Source: Planctomycetota bacterium
Lineage (GTDB): Bacteria > Planctomycetota > Planctomycetia > Planctomycetales > Planctomycetaceae
Assembly (NCBI GenBank): GCA_024278285.1
Contig: JAJRTM010000655.1
Location: 1 to 7,543, forward strand
Direction: 5' to 3'
Length of the DNA: 7,543 nt
Shown: positions 1 to 5,427 of the stretch, in pieces
Layout of the letters: the number at the start of each line of letters is the position of its first letter
How positions within the stretch are numbered: position 1 is the stretch's first letter
Made by a program: the position numbers and the translations under genes
The notes under the pieces: model-generated
Seen by the model: only the letters and a program-made list of their open reading frames with translations
What the model was told of the DNA's origin: nothing
Database searches by the model: none

Positions 1-9
1 AAAACAACG

Positions 10-41
10 AGCCTGGTCGCTGTTTTGTCAGGCTTTATTTT
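10..41 (+). terminator. Terminator-like hairpin at the left edge
   Basis: A perfect 6-bp stem, AGCCTG (10-15) with CAGGCT (29-34), encloses a 13-base loop and runs into the T-rich stretch TTTATTTT. This is the shape of a rho-independent terminator reading rightward. It would end a gene lying just left of the window, about 50 bases before the DUF1501 start. The stem is short and the loop long, so the call is tentative. If it is a true terminator, DUF1501 needs its own promoter in the short space that remains. Confidence 0.4.
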
Positions 42-69
42 CCAGTAATGAATTCATCTATGTGAAGTA

Positions 70-1518
70 ATGAAGAATAGTGAGGTAATGATGAGCACCG
101 ATTTTGCATTACAACAACGAAGAATGCTGCTAAAAACTTCGGCCGTTGGGTTTGGTCACCTGGCGTTAACAGCCATGCTGGGGCAGGAAGCGATTGCGGA
201 CCAGAAGCAAATTGCATCAAACAATCCGCTGGCTCCCAAGCAGCCGCATTTCCCGCCTCGCGCCAAACGCATCGTCTTTCTGTTTATGAAGGGGGGGCCG
301 TCTCATGTCGATACGTTCGATCCCAAGCCGATGCTCAGTAAGCACGATGGAACACCGCCTCCCTTCGATTTACCGAAAATCACTTTCGCCAAGCAGGGGA
401 ATTTATTGAAATCTCCCTGGAAGTTTCATCAACGTGGTCAAAGTGGCTTGCCGGTAAGTGAATTGTTTCCGCATGTCGCCAAGCATATAGATGATCTTTG
501 CATATTGCGTTCGGTCCACGGCACGAACCCGGCTCATGGAGGGGCGTTATTGAAGATTCATACCGGTTCTGATCAGTTTGTTCGCCCCAGTATGGGTTCT
601 TGGATTACTTATGGGCTTGGCACCGAAAATCAGAATCTGCCCGCATTCATTACCATTTGCCCCACACTTGCGCATGGCGGTGTGAACAATTGGGGAACTG
701 CGTTTTTGCCTGCTTATTGCCAGGGAACGCCAATTGGAAACGCTTCCATTGCTGCTGCACAGGCTAAGGTAAAGCATATCCGTAATGATCGTATCGATCC
801 GCAACTGCAAAGAAGACAGCTCGATTTAATCGCGAGTATGAATCGAGACCACCTGAAAAATGCAGGAGCAAGTCAGGCGCTCGAAGGAAGGCTCAATTCG
901 TTTGAACTAGCTTATCGAATGCAATCATCGATGCCAGAAGTTCAGGATATTTCTCAGGAAACTTCTGCCACACAGGCGATGTATGGAATTGACGATGCAG
1001 TCACCGAAGATTTTGGTAGACAATGCCTGATGGCAAGACGCTTTTTAGAGCGAGGTGTTCGCTACGTCCAAGTGACACACAGCGACAGCGAAGTGCAATG
1101 GGATCAGCATGGAAATCTGTATCAGGGGCATACGAAAAATGCGACTGAAGTCGATAAACCGATTGCAGGGTTCCTGGAAGATTTGAAAACACGAGGGTTG
1201 CTGGAAGATACGCTTGTTCTGTGGGGAGGCGAATTCGGACGCACGCCCACTTCACAGGGAACCAACGGTCGCGACCACAACCCGCACGGCTTCACGATGT
1301 GGATGGCTGGAGCGGGTGTGAAAGGTGGTTATGCTTACGGGGCGACGGATGATTTCGGTTATTATGCAATCGAAAATAAAATGCACGTCAACGATTTACA
1401 TGCTACCATTTTGCACATTTTAGGGATCGATCACGAACGCCTGACCTACCGCTACGCCAGCAGAGACTTCCGCCTGACCGACTTGGCAGGCCGCGTTGCC
1501 AAAGATATTCTTGCCTGA
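70..1518 (+). CDS. DUF1501 family protein with Tat-like leader
   Basis: Complete 482-residue DUF1501 protein, a member of the alkaline phosphatase/sulfatase-like superfamily that is strongly expanded in Planctomycetota. Its biochemical role is not established. In that phylum it is often encoded next to a DUF1553/DUF1549 partner, which would have to lie left of this window. Numbering from the ATG at 70, twin arginines at 17-18 (QQRRMLLKTSA) and a hydrophobic stretch at about 27-38 form a Tat-type leader, suggesting folded export. Family blocks follow in order: FLFMKGGPSHVDTFDPKP at 70-87, WGGEFGRTP at 385-393, GRDHNPHGF at 400-408, HVNDLHATILHILGID at 439-454 and a terminal RDFRLTDLAG block. 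The length is normal for the family. ATGs at 70, 88 and 91 are in frame. GAGG at 82-85 sits 5 bases before the ATG at 91, so the true start is probably 91 (MSTDFALQQRR). The family call is firm; any substrate is unknown. Confidence 0.95.
   Translation: MKNSEVMMSTDFALQQRRMLLKTSAVGFGHLALTAMLGQEAIADQKQIASNNPLAPKQPHFPPRAKRIVFLFMKGGPSHVDTFDPKPMLSKHDGTPPPFDLPKITFAKQGNLLKSPWKFHQRGQSGLPVSELFPHVAKHIDDLCILRSVHGTNPAHGGALLKIHTGSDQFVRPSMGSWITYGLGTENQNLPAFITICPTLAHGGVNNWGTAFLPAYCQGTPIGNASIAAAQAKVKHIRNDRIDPQLQRRQLDLIASMNRDHLKNAGASQALEGRLNSFELAYRMQSSMPEVQDISQETSATQAMYGIDDAVTEDFGRQCLMARRFLERGVRYVQVTHSDSEVQWDQHGNLYQGHTKNATEVDKPIAGFLEDLKTRGLLEDTLVLWGGEFGRTPTSQGTNGRDHNPHGFTMWMAGAGVKGGYAYGATDDFGYYAIENKMHVNDLHATILHILGIDHERLTYRYASRDFRLTDLAGRVAKDILA
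82..85 (+). promoter_or_regulatory. Shine-Dalgarno favouring the ATG at 91
   Basis: GAGG at 82-85 lies 5 bases before the ATG at 91 but only 2 bases before the ATG at 88, and it lies inside the gene if the ATG at 70 is used. No comparable purine run precedes position 70. This favours the shorter N-terminus, which leaves nine residues before the twin arginines. Confidence 0.5.
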
Positions 1519-1674
1519 TCCTGAGAGGTCAAACGAAAATTTCAGTCGAAGAAGTTGACCATTGGTAGTCTTAAACGGTATTATTTCGTTAAACTGAGCC
1601 GTTGTGCAATTTTCAATATTTAGCTCCGCGCGGCTGGTTTACCACAACTAAAATAAATATCGAAACCTTCAGCA

Positions 1675-2271
1675 ATGATACGTGCAAGCAGCATACGTGT
1701 GATGTTGGAAGACTCTAACCGATTTGAAAACAGTATGTCATTCAGTAGCTTTGATGATGAAAACCATATGGAGCAGCTTTGGGAAGCGGTTGCAATCGCT
1801 CGCCCGGTACATAATTCGTTATTTACCTTTGGGGATTCTGAACTTCAATATTACCTTGTTCTTGACCCCGCAGATCCTGGGAAGCCGATCAAAATTCGCA
1901 GGGGGGAAATCAAAATCACCAAGCCGATGATCATCACTCCGCACAATGCACGTCCGGAATTCCAGGACTTCTTTGAAGATGATCAAGGAGAAATGCTGAT
2001 TAATTTTCTACTGGCGCGCTCCGCTGCTTTTTCAAATTTACAGTTGAGCAATCACTTCGGGTCGGAAAAAATTGTCAGCGATCAGGTGGAAGAAGTGGTT
2101 GATCGCTTAAACTCGCAACTCGATCAGGAGGAAGAGGACCAGATTGCGATTTTGGTTGCTCCCGAAAAATTGGCTGGTGTTGCGTTATTTAAATACGCCA
2201 CCGAGCGAGTTCTTTCCAGTGCGCCAGATAACCTGACCGAATTGAGAGAACGCGGCTTTTTGCCTGAATAG
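1675..2271 (+). CDS. Uncharacterised acidic cytosolic protein
   Basis: A 198-residue open frame whose composition looks protein-like throughout. I do not recognise a named family. There is no signal peptide or membrane segment, so it is probably cytosolic. The folded part seems to begin near residue 32 (MEQLWEAVAIARP), followed by a beta-rich stretch (LFTFGDSELQYYLVLDP, then IKIRRGEIKITKPMIITP) and a helical C-terminal half with an acidic run QEEED at about 151-155. Possible starts are the ATGs at 1675, 1702, 1735 and 1768; none has a convincing Shine-Dalgarno sequence. The first 31 residues are Ser/Asn-rich and could be untranslated, so the N-terminus is uncertain. The gene lies 156 bases after DUF1501 on the same strand without a clear terminator between, so read-through is possible. 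It converges on the minus-strand DUF5658 gene. I know of no function for it. Confidence 0.8.
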   Translation: MIRASSIRVMLEDSNRFENSMSFSSFDDENHMEQLWEAVAIARPVHNSLFTFGDSELQYYLVLDPADPGKPIKIRRGEIKITKPMIITPHNARPEFQDFFEDDQGEMLINFLLARSAAFSNLQLSNHFGSEKIVSDQVEEVVDRLNSQLDQEEEDQIAILVAPEKLAGVALFKYATERVLSSAPDNLTELRERGFLPE

Positions 2272-2306
2272 CGTTTTGTCATCGTCTCGTCATACAATAT
2301 TCAGCC

Positions 2307-2332
2307 GTAGGGTCCGCTATTGCGGACCCTAC
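2307..2332. repeat. Perfect 11-bp inverted repeat, first of a pair
   Basis: GTAGGGTCCGC (2307-2317) pairs perfectly with GCGGACCCTAC (2322-2332) around the 4-base loop TATT, a very stable hairpin on either strand. It lies 36 bases beyond the stop of the upstream plus-strand gene and 60 bases beyond the stop of the minus-strand DUF5658 gene. Bidirectional termination is therefore likely, although it lacks a T-tract. From memory, similar GGGTCCGC/GCGGACCC palindromes are dispersed in planctomycete genomes, so it is probably also a member of a repeat family. That part was not checked against any database. Confidence 0.8.
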
Positions 2333-2340
2333 AGACAACC

Positions 2341-2380
2341 TTCTCCTCGTTCCCAAGCTCCAACTTGGGAACGAGGAGAA
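2341..2380. repeat. Perfect 17-bp inverted repeat, second of a pair
   Basis: TTCTCCTCGTTCCCAAG (2341-2357) pairs with its exact reverse complement at 2364-2380 around the 6-base loop CTCCAA. The core resembles the widely dispersed bacterial palindrome GTTCCCAAGCTCCAGCTTGGG, with one change (AACTT in place of AGCTT) that opens the tip of the stem by two base pairs. It starts only 8 bases after the previous hairpin. Its right arm ends 11 bases from the stop codon of the minus-strand gene, so it probably serves as that gene's terminator and as a second terminator for the plus-strand gene. The family resemblance is from memory. Confidence 0.85.
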
Positions 2381-2391
2381 ACCAAACATCA

Positions 2392-2784
2392 TTACTGAAT
2401 AGTTACAAGTGAGACACCGTGACCTGATTTCAGATAAAGAGACAAACTGTAAATCACAACAAACGATACAACTGCTATTCCTACAACAAGCACCAGGCGA
2501 GCCAGTTGAATTCGCTTGAGCGCAATAAGTTGGGTCGCCAGGCAGACAACCAACACGGCACAAAACTTGAAGCCAACCAATCCGTTTTTTCCCCATCGAA
2601 GCAGAAAATAATTTGCGACCGGGTTCGATTCAACAAATCCTCCCCTGCTAATCAAAATCCAAGTCATGATGATATCCAGAACGCTCACCAGAATAAAAAG
2701 ATTCGTTTCGGTCTCCAAAGGCAAGCGGTGACGAAAGAGATACTTGCCAATCAAGCGAAATTGAAATTTCTGGTGATTTGCCAA
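2392..2784 (-). CDS. DUF5658-like three-helix membrane protein, TTG start
   Basis: A 130-residue integral membrane protein. A basic N-terminus (about 1-27) precedes three predicted helices at roughly 28-46, 68-88 and 95-117. The block LDIIMTWILISRGG, then ESNPVANYFL, and a following G..G..GFK motif match what I recall of DUF5658, a small membrane family of unknown function seen in Planctomycetota and other bacteria. The start codon is TTG at 2784-2782. It is supported by AAGGAGA (2797-2791), which lies 6 bases upstream inside the end of the preceding zinc-ribbon gene. Only two bases separate the TAA of that gene from the TTG, so the two are almost certainly co-transcribed and translationally coupled. 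A weak start codon with a strong ribosome binding site suggests output tuned below that of the upstream gene. The family name is moderately sure and the membrane topology is an inference. Confidence 0.85.
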   Translation of the reverse strand: MANHQKFQFRLIGKYLFRHRLPLETETNLFILVSVLDIIMTWILISRGGFVESNPVANYFLLRWGKNGLVGFKFCAVLVVCLATQLIALKRIQLARLVLVVGIAVVSFVVIYSLSLYLKSGHGVSLVTIQ

Positions 2785-2786
2785 AA

Positions 2787-3500
2787 TTATTCTCCTTGAT
2801 CATCGTCTTTGTAAAGCAGAGAACCGCAGCTGGTGCAGAACTCAAAAGAGTCTGTATTGATGAGAATTTTCTGTTGGGCAGTAATCGAAACAAAGCAGTT
2901 GCTGCACGCTCCCCCACTCACTTTCGCCATCGACTTGGCACCTTTCTGATTGACGAGCCTGCGGTACAAAACCAGCGGTTCAGAGGGCAACATCTTTTCG
3001 GATGCCTGTAATTTCAAATTCAAGTCCTCCAGAATCTGCTTCAGATCTGCTGATCTTTGCGTGAATTGTTCAGAAAACCGACTATCTTCCTGCCTGGCTG
3101 ATTCCAGCTCCTGTTCAAACTGAGCTTTTTTTCCAGACTCTTCGTCAATTCGCTCAAAAAGTTCCAGGATTTCGTCCTCCAAGACAGACTTAGCCATTTC
3201 ATCAGCGTCGATCTGCCCTTTGATCGTATCAAACTCTCGGTTCGAGCTTGCCACATTCAGCTTGCCACCTAAGTTTTCCAGCTTGGCTTCCAATGTTTTC
3301 AGGTCAAGCGATTTGGAATCGGATGTTTTTTTTAATTGTATAAGATTATTCAAGAATTCGCTGAGTGCAATTTCCTTTTTCTTGACAAAATTTTCTCTCG
3401 CTTGAATTTGGATGGGGCCACGTTTCAGTTCGGCCCGTGATTCTTCGATTTGCAAATGGAGATGGTGTAAGTCTTTCAGTGATTCCGTTGCGGACGTCAT
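2787..3500 (-). CDS. Coiled-coil C4 zinc-ribbon protein (COG1579 type)
   Basis: A complete 237-residue protein of the COG1579 zinc-ribbon group, to which Chlamydia CT398 and Helicobacter HP0958 (FlgZ) belong. The first ~170 residues are charged heptad-like sequence forming a long helical hairpin. They include the family-typical SSNREFDTIKGQI block (85-97). The C-terminus carries a zinc ribbon with CSNC (Cys199, Cys202) and CTSCG (Cys222, Cys225), all four ligands intact, and an acidic tail. The studied relatives bind sigma-54 (RpoN), and HP0958 also binds an mRNA; general nucleic-acid or protein scaffolding is proposed for the group, and the target here is unknown. The protein is soluble and cytosolic. 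The start is the ATG at 3500-3498, with GGGGAG (3516-3511) 10 bases upstream, a somewhat long spacing. The gene heads a two-gene unit with the DUF5658 gene. It is divergent from the phosphatase gene across a 628-base gap. Confidence 0.9.
   Translation of the reverse strand: MTSATESLKDLHHLHLQIEESRAELKRGPIQIQARENFVKKKEIALSEFLNNLIQLKKTSDSKSLDLKTLEAKLENLGGKLNVASSNREFDTIKGQIDADEMAKSVLEDEILELFERIDEESGKKAQFEQELESARQEDSRFSEQFTQRSADLKQILEDLNLKLQASEKMLPSEPLVLYRRLVNQKGAKSMAKVSGGACSNCFVSITAQQKILINTDSFEFCTSCGSLLYKDDDQGE
2791..2797 (-). promoter_or_regulatory. Shine-Dalgarno that fixes a TTG start
   Basis: On the minus strand AAGGAGA is followed by six bases (ATAATT) and then TTG at 2784-2782. The site lies within the last codons of the zinc-ribbon gene, whose TAA stop falls inside the spacer. 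A near-consensus site at ideal distance is the main reason to accept TTG as the start of the DUF5658 gene, and it implies termination-reinitiation coupling. Confidence 0.8.
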
Positions 3501-3569
3501 TCCGTGATTACTCCCCGGAGGTGAGTGAGAAGAAAATTGATAGGAGCCTGATCATGGCAAGTACGCCCC

Positions 3570-3599
3570 ATTCTACATCTCTGCAAGAATAAGACACAA
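3570..3599 (-). promoter_or_regulatory. Candidate promoter of the zinc-ribbon gene
   Basis: Reading the minus strand, TTGTGT (3599-3594) is followed after 18 bases by TAGAAT (3575-3570), a sigma-70-like pair with an acceptable spacer. The -10 element ends 69 bases before the ATG of the zinc-ribbon gene. This is a match by eye in an AT-rich gap and could occur by chance. Confidence 0.3.
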
Positions 3600-3616
3600 C
3601 CCAATGTGGCTGCTTT

Positions 3617-3644
3617 GCCATAACCAAATATAAATATTGGTGGC
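3617..3644. promoter_or_regulatory. Imperfect AT-rich palindrome between divergent genes
   Basis: CCAAATAT (3624-3631) and ATATTGG (3634-3640) pair with one bulged A. Flanking GCCA (3617-3620) and TGGC (3641-3644) extend the symmetry with a three-base bulge on the left. It lies about 20 bases upstream of the candidate -35 element of the zinc-ribbon gene, where a dimeric regulator could bind. No regulator is known, and chance symmetry in AT-rich DNA is possible. Confidence 0.25.
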
Positions 3645-3727
3645 TTCATCTACCCATAGGGAAACTCTATTGATTCAAAAATCTCCGTTCAAACTTTTTA
3701 TTTGAATGAATAGAAGTTCTCGTAAAG

Positions 3728-3758
3728 AACCATGAAAGGGACGAAAAACACGAAAAAA
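3728..3758 (+). repeat. Dispersed AACCAYGAAAG repeat, copy 1
   Basis: A 31-base purine-rich stretch beginning AACCATGAAAG, containing ACGAAAAACACGAAA, matches 27 of 31 positions with the reverse complement of 5381-5411. From memory, AACCACGAAAG..ACACGAAA sequences are dispersed in planctomycetes and several other phyla and are often mistranslated as Lys/Thr/Asn-rich peptides. The ATG inside it (3732) has no ribosome binding site and should not be called a gene start. Confidence 0.7.
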
Positions 3759-3784
3759 ATGAGCGATCATTCGTTAAACAATCT

Positions 3785-3872
3785 TTCTCTTATTTCAACA
3801 ACACTGTTTTCTTATTTCAGCAACACTGTTTTCTTATTTCAGCAACACTGTTTTCTTATTTCAGCAACACTG
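3785..3872 (+). repeat. Tandem repeat, four 22-bp units
   Basis: Four head-to-tail units (3785-3806, 3807-3828, 3829-3850, 3851-3872), each built around TCTTATTTCAGCAACACTG. Units 2, 3 and 4 are identical; unit 1 differs at two positions (C for T at its third base, A for G at its fourteenth). The period is about two helical turns and is not a multiple of three. There are no spacers, so this is a minisatellite and not a CRISPR array. Identity of the last three units points to recent expansion. It lies about 260 bases upstream of the phosphatase gene. Confidence 0.9.
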
Positions 3873-4061
3873 TGCAGAAAGAAACTCTTTTTCCCTCTGG
3901 CGGTAATAGCGAACATGTTACATGGAAAGACCTCAAGCCATCTTTCCTTTCCTGGAAAACATGCGTGGTATTCGGTTCTCTATTTCAAGGGTTTTCAATT
4001 AGTCCCCTGCTATTTTGCTCCTTTATATTGCTTCTCACTGATATTCATTCACAAAGTTCAC

Positions 4062-4091
4062 TTGGGGTACCTTGGGGAAATCTGTTAGAAT
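4062..4091 (+). promoter_or_regulatory. Candidate promoter of the phosphatase gene
   Basis: TTGGGG (4062-4067) and TAGAAT (4086-4091) with an 18-base spacer form a sigma-70-like pair, leaving a leader of about 35 bases before the start. The layout (TTGxxx, 18 bases, TAGAAT) mirrors the candidate on the other strand of the same gap. Found by eye only. Confidence 0.3.
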
Positions 4092-4121
4092 GATTGCAAG
4101 AATGCTTACGGGTTAATGGGC

Positions 4122-4126
4122 AAGGA
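4122..4126 (+). promoter_or_regulatory. Shine-Dalgarno favouring the ATG at 4135
   Basis: AAGGA at 4122-4126 gives an 8-base spacing to the ATG at 4135 and only 2 bases to the ATG at 4129. The downstream codon is the better initiator, which removes two residues from the longest frame. Confidence 0.5.
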
Positions 4127-4128
4127 AG

Positions 4129-4947
4129 ATGGATATGAAGCTGGCGACTGAAATAGATGGTCCCATCGCTGTCATTGGCGATGTGCATGGTCAGGTTGAT
4201 AAACTGGGCGTTATTCTTGATCGCTTACAAGATGCCCCTCAGTTTGAAAACCGATGGATAGTTTTTGCAGGTGATTTTGTTGATCGCGGACCGGATTCCC
4301 GGGCAGCTATCGATATGGTCCACGAATTTTACGACTTCCATCCACGAACAACAGGCGTCGCCGGGAATCACGATTTTGCGATGGCTGCCTCATTAGGGTT
4401 GATCCCCGCTCCCGAGTATTCCAACTGGGCAGAGCGATGGCTCGATCATTACAGTGCCGATGCGACATTCGCTTCTTACGATGTCCCGTTTGCAGATCTG
4501 ACTGCTCTTCGCGACGCTCTCCCGCAATCGCATCGCGACTTTCTTGCTAACTTGCCCTGGATGGTCGAACATCCACGATACTTAATCATTCATGCAGGAC
4601 TCGATCCGTACGCCCCTTTCGAAACGCAGATGAAAATTCTTCGACAAAGAGACTTTTCGTTAAATCGACCTCAATGGTTATGCGAAAAAAGTTATGCCGA
4701 AGGCGCGTTACCTCCCGATTGTATGCACACGGTTGTTTCTGGACATGTTTGCGTCCCCAAAGTCATCATCAGAAAACAGCGAATTTTATGCGATACATCT
4801 GGCGGGCTTGATGGGGATTTAAGCTGTGTGTTGCTGCCGGAAATGGAAGTGATTACTTCTGGAAATTATCACCAGGCAAACTATCCCCAGCAACGTGTCC
4901 CAGCCGAACCGCATTACCACTCAAAAGCATGGTGGAAATTCTGGTAG
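4129..4947 (+). CDS. PPP-type metallophosphoesterase (Ser/Thr phosphatase-like)
   Basis: A complete 272-residue calcineurin-like phosphoesterase with the full dimetal signature of the PPP group: GDVHG (17-21; Asp18, His20), GDFVDRG (48-54; Asp49, Asp52, Arg53), GNHD (79-82; Asn80, His81), HAG (155-157; His155) and SGH (204-206; His206), followed by CDTSGG at 221-226. These residues bind two metal ions and the phosphate. Known relatives include bacterial PrpA/PrpB-like protein phosphatases and the Ap4A hydrolase ApaH, and the sequence alone does not tell me whether the substrate is phosphoprotein or dinucleotide. There is no signal peptide or membrane segment, so it is cytosolic. The C-terminus ends in an aromatic tail (KAWWKFW). 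ATGs at 4129 and 4135 are both in frame. AAGGA (4122-4126) is 8 bases from 4135 but only 2 from 4129, so I prefer 4135 (MKLATEID). The gene is monocistronic and bordered by repeat-rich gaps on both sides. Confidence 0.92.
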   Translation: MDMKLATEIDGPIAVIGDVHGQVDKLGVILDRLQDAPQFENRWIVFAGDFVDRGPDSRAAIDMVHEFYDFHPRTTGVAGNHDFAMAASLGLIPAPEYSNWAERWLDHYSADATFASYDVPFADLTALRDALPQSHRDFLANLPWMVEHPRYLIIHAGLDPYAPFETQMKILRQRDFSLNRPQWLCEKSYAEGALPPDCMHTVVSGHVCVPKVIIRKQRILCDTSGGLDGDLSCVLLPEMEVITSGNYHQANYPQQRVPAEPHYHSKAWWKFW

Positions 4948-4963
4948 GAATGCTTCATTAATC

Positions 4964-4982
4964 CTGTTGCATTTCACAACAG
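4964..4982 (+). terminator. Weak hairpin after the phosphatase gene
   Basis: CTGTTG (4964-4969) pairs with CAACAG (4977-4982) around a 7-base loop, 16 bases beyond the TAG stop. There is no following T-run, so it may only protect the 3' end or mean nothing. No better terminator is seen before the repeat island. Confidence 0.25.
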
Positions 4983-5039
4983 TAATGGCTCAGACGATCT
5001 AAACAAGAGATTGAAGAGGCGACAGTAATTTTTCGAGTG

Positions 5040-5085
5040 AGCCTAACCCGGCGTAGTCGGAACCAAACAGGAAGTAGGTTAGGCT
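5040..5085. repeat. Left end of repeat island: inverted repeat copy plus hairpin
   Basis: 5042-5067 (CCTAACCCGGCGTAGTCGG followed by AACCAAA) is one copy of a 26-bp sequence found inverted at 5428-5453 with 25 of 26 identity. It also lies in a local hairpin: AGCCTAACC (5040-5048) pairs perfectly with GGTTAGGCT (5077-5085), with an inner CCGGC/GTCGG stem. The single difference from the other copy (T at 5057) changes a C-G pair in that inner stem to a wobble. Confidence 0.85.
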
Positions 5086-5148
5086 ATTATCAACAAAATG
5101 CTGCGCAATAGTGGCAGGATATTTTTTCACACAAAGAGGAAAGAAGTG

Positions 5149-5176
5149 AACCACGGAGGCGCAGAGAACACTGAGG
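5149..5176 (+). repeat. Dispersed repeat of AACCACGGAGGC type
   Basis: AACCACGGAGGCGCAGAGAA with the following CACTGAGG matches, from memory, a repeat scattered through planctomycete, cyanobacterial and other genomes whose spurious translation is NHGGAENTE. A related TTTCACACAAAGAGG stretch lies just upstream at 5126-5140. Not checked against any database. Confidence 0.65.
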
Positions 5177-5209
5177 CAAAACAAAAAGAGAAAAATATAG
5201 AAAAAAGAG

Positions 5210-5243
5210 TTTCACGCAAAGACGCGGCGACGCAAAGAAAAGG
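5210..5243 (+). repeat. Dispersed repeat of TTTCACGCAAAGACGC type
   Basis: TTTCACGCAAAGACGCGGCG followed by ACGCAAAGAAAAGG resembles the widespread TTTCACGCAAAGNCGCAAAG repeat, whose spurious translation is VSRKDAKTQRK. The internal CGCAAAG is repeated (5214-5220 and 5231-5237). It sits 33 bases after the preceding repeat, an arrangement I recall seeing elsewhere. Confidence 0.65.
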
Positions 5244-5275
5244 AAAAGGAAAAAGAAAAGATACTATAACTGAAA

Positions 5276-5306
5276 GTTTATTCGCGAAAATTTACGTTTA
5301 TTCGCG
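5276..5306 (+). repeat. Short direct repeat GTTTATTCGCG, 20-bp period
   Basis: GTTTATTCGCG occurs at 5276-5286 and again at 5296-5306, separated by AAAATTTAC. The motif resembles another dispersed element (ATTCGCG..ATTCGCGGTT) familiar from multi-repeat islands. Only two copies are present. Confidence 0.6.
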
Positions 5307-5380
5307 GTTCGCCACCTTCCCATCAAGCAAACCTGTTGACGCAGTCGCCTTCGGCTTGCCGTTAAACAAATGTTTGTATC

Positions 5381-5411
5381 TTCTTTCGTGTTTTTCGTTT
5401 CTTTCGTGGTT
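5381..5411 (-). repeat. Dispersed AACCAYGAAAG repeat, copy 2, inverted
   Basis: Read on the minus strand this begins AACCACGAAAG and matches 3728-3758 at 27 of 31 positions. The two copies face each other across the phosphatase gene, about 1.65 kb apart. This copy is closer to the version I recall as the common form. Confidence 0.75.
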
Positions 5412-5427
5412 CCCTGGGTAAAACTTA

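Larger units (their letters stand above)
3501..4128. other. Divergent intergenic region with promoters and repeats
   Basis: This 628-base gap separates the divergent zinc-ribbon (minus) and phosphatase (plus) genes. It holds, in order: a candidate minus-strand promoter (3570-3599); an AT-rich imperfect palindrome (3617-3644); short AT hairpins (TTCAAA 3688-3693 with TTTGAA 3701-3706; GTTCT 3716-3720 with AGAAC 3726-3730); one dispersed repeat copy (3728-3758); four tandem 22-bp units (3785-3872); and a stretch at 3873-4060 in which I see no convincing gene. Open frames of 118 and 73 codons cross it, but they overlap the repeats, lack ribosome binding sites and have no recognisable domain. Confidence 0.7.

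Noticed and set aside
291..297. Run of seven G as a phase-variation tract in DUF1501
   Set aside because: It encodes the conserved Lys-Gly-Gly-Pro of the family motif, and the frame is intact. Seven G is short for phase variation, and one sequence cannot show variability.
547..1255. Minus-strand open frames within DUF1501
   Set aside because: They are shadows of a strongly conserved coding region, with no ribosome binding site or domain.
1527..1560. Terminator after DUF1501
   Set aside because: GGTCAA and TTGACC pair over only 6 bp with a 22-base loop and no T-run; not convincing.
2506..2799. Plus-strand open frame opposite the DUF5658 gene
   Set aside because: It is antisense to a well supported membrane protein with a strong ribosome binding site, and its own peptide has no recognisable features.
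3785..3872. CRISPR array
   Set aside because: The 22-bp units are directly contiguous with no spacers, and no cas genes are present.
3924..3947. Hairpin GGAAAGA/TCTTTCC in the divergent gap
   Set aside because: The 7-bp stem is AT-rich and not placed after any gene; probably chance.
3732..4093. Overlapping open frames of 118 and 73 codons in the divergent gap
   Set aside because: The first begins inside a dispersed repeat and runs through the 22-bp tandem units, giving a Phe/Ser-rich peptide. The second starts at a GTG without a ribosome binding site. Neither shows a domain.
5098..5421. A 107-codon open frame after the phosphatase gene
   Set aside because: It is made of dispersed repeats (NHGGAENTEA, VSRKDAATQRK-like peptide) and has no Shine-Dalgarno sequence; an artefact of repeat translation.
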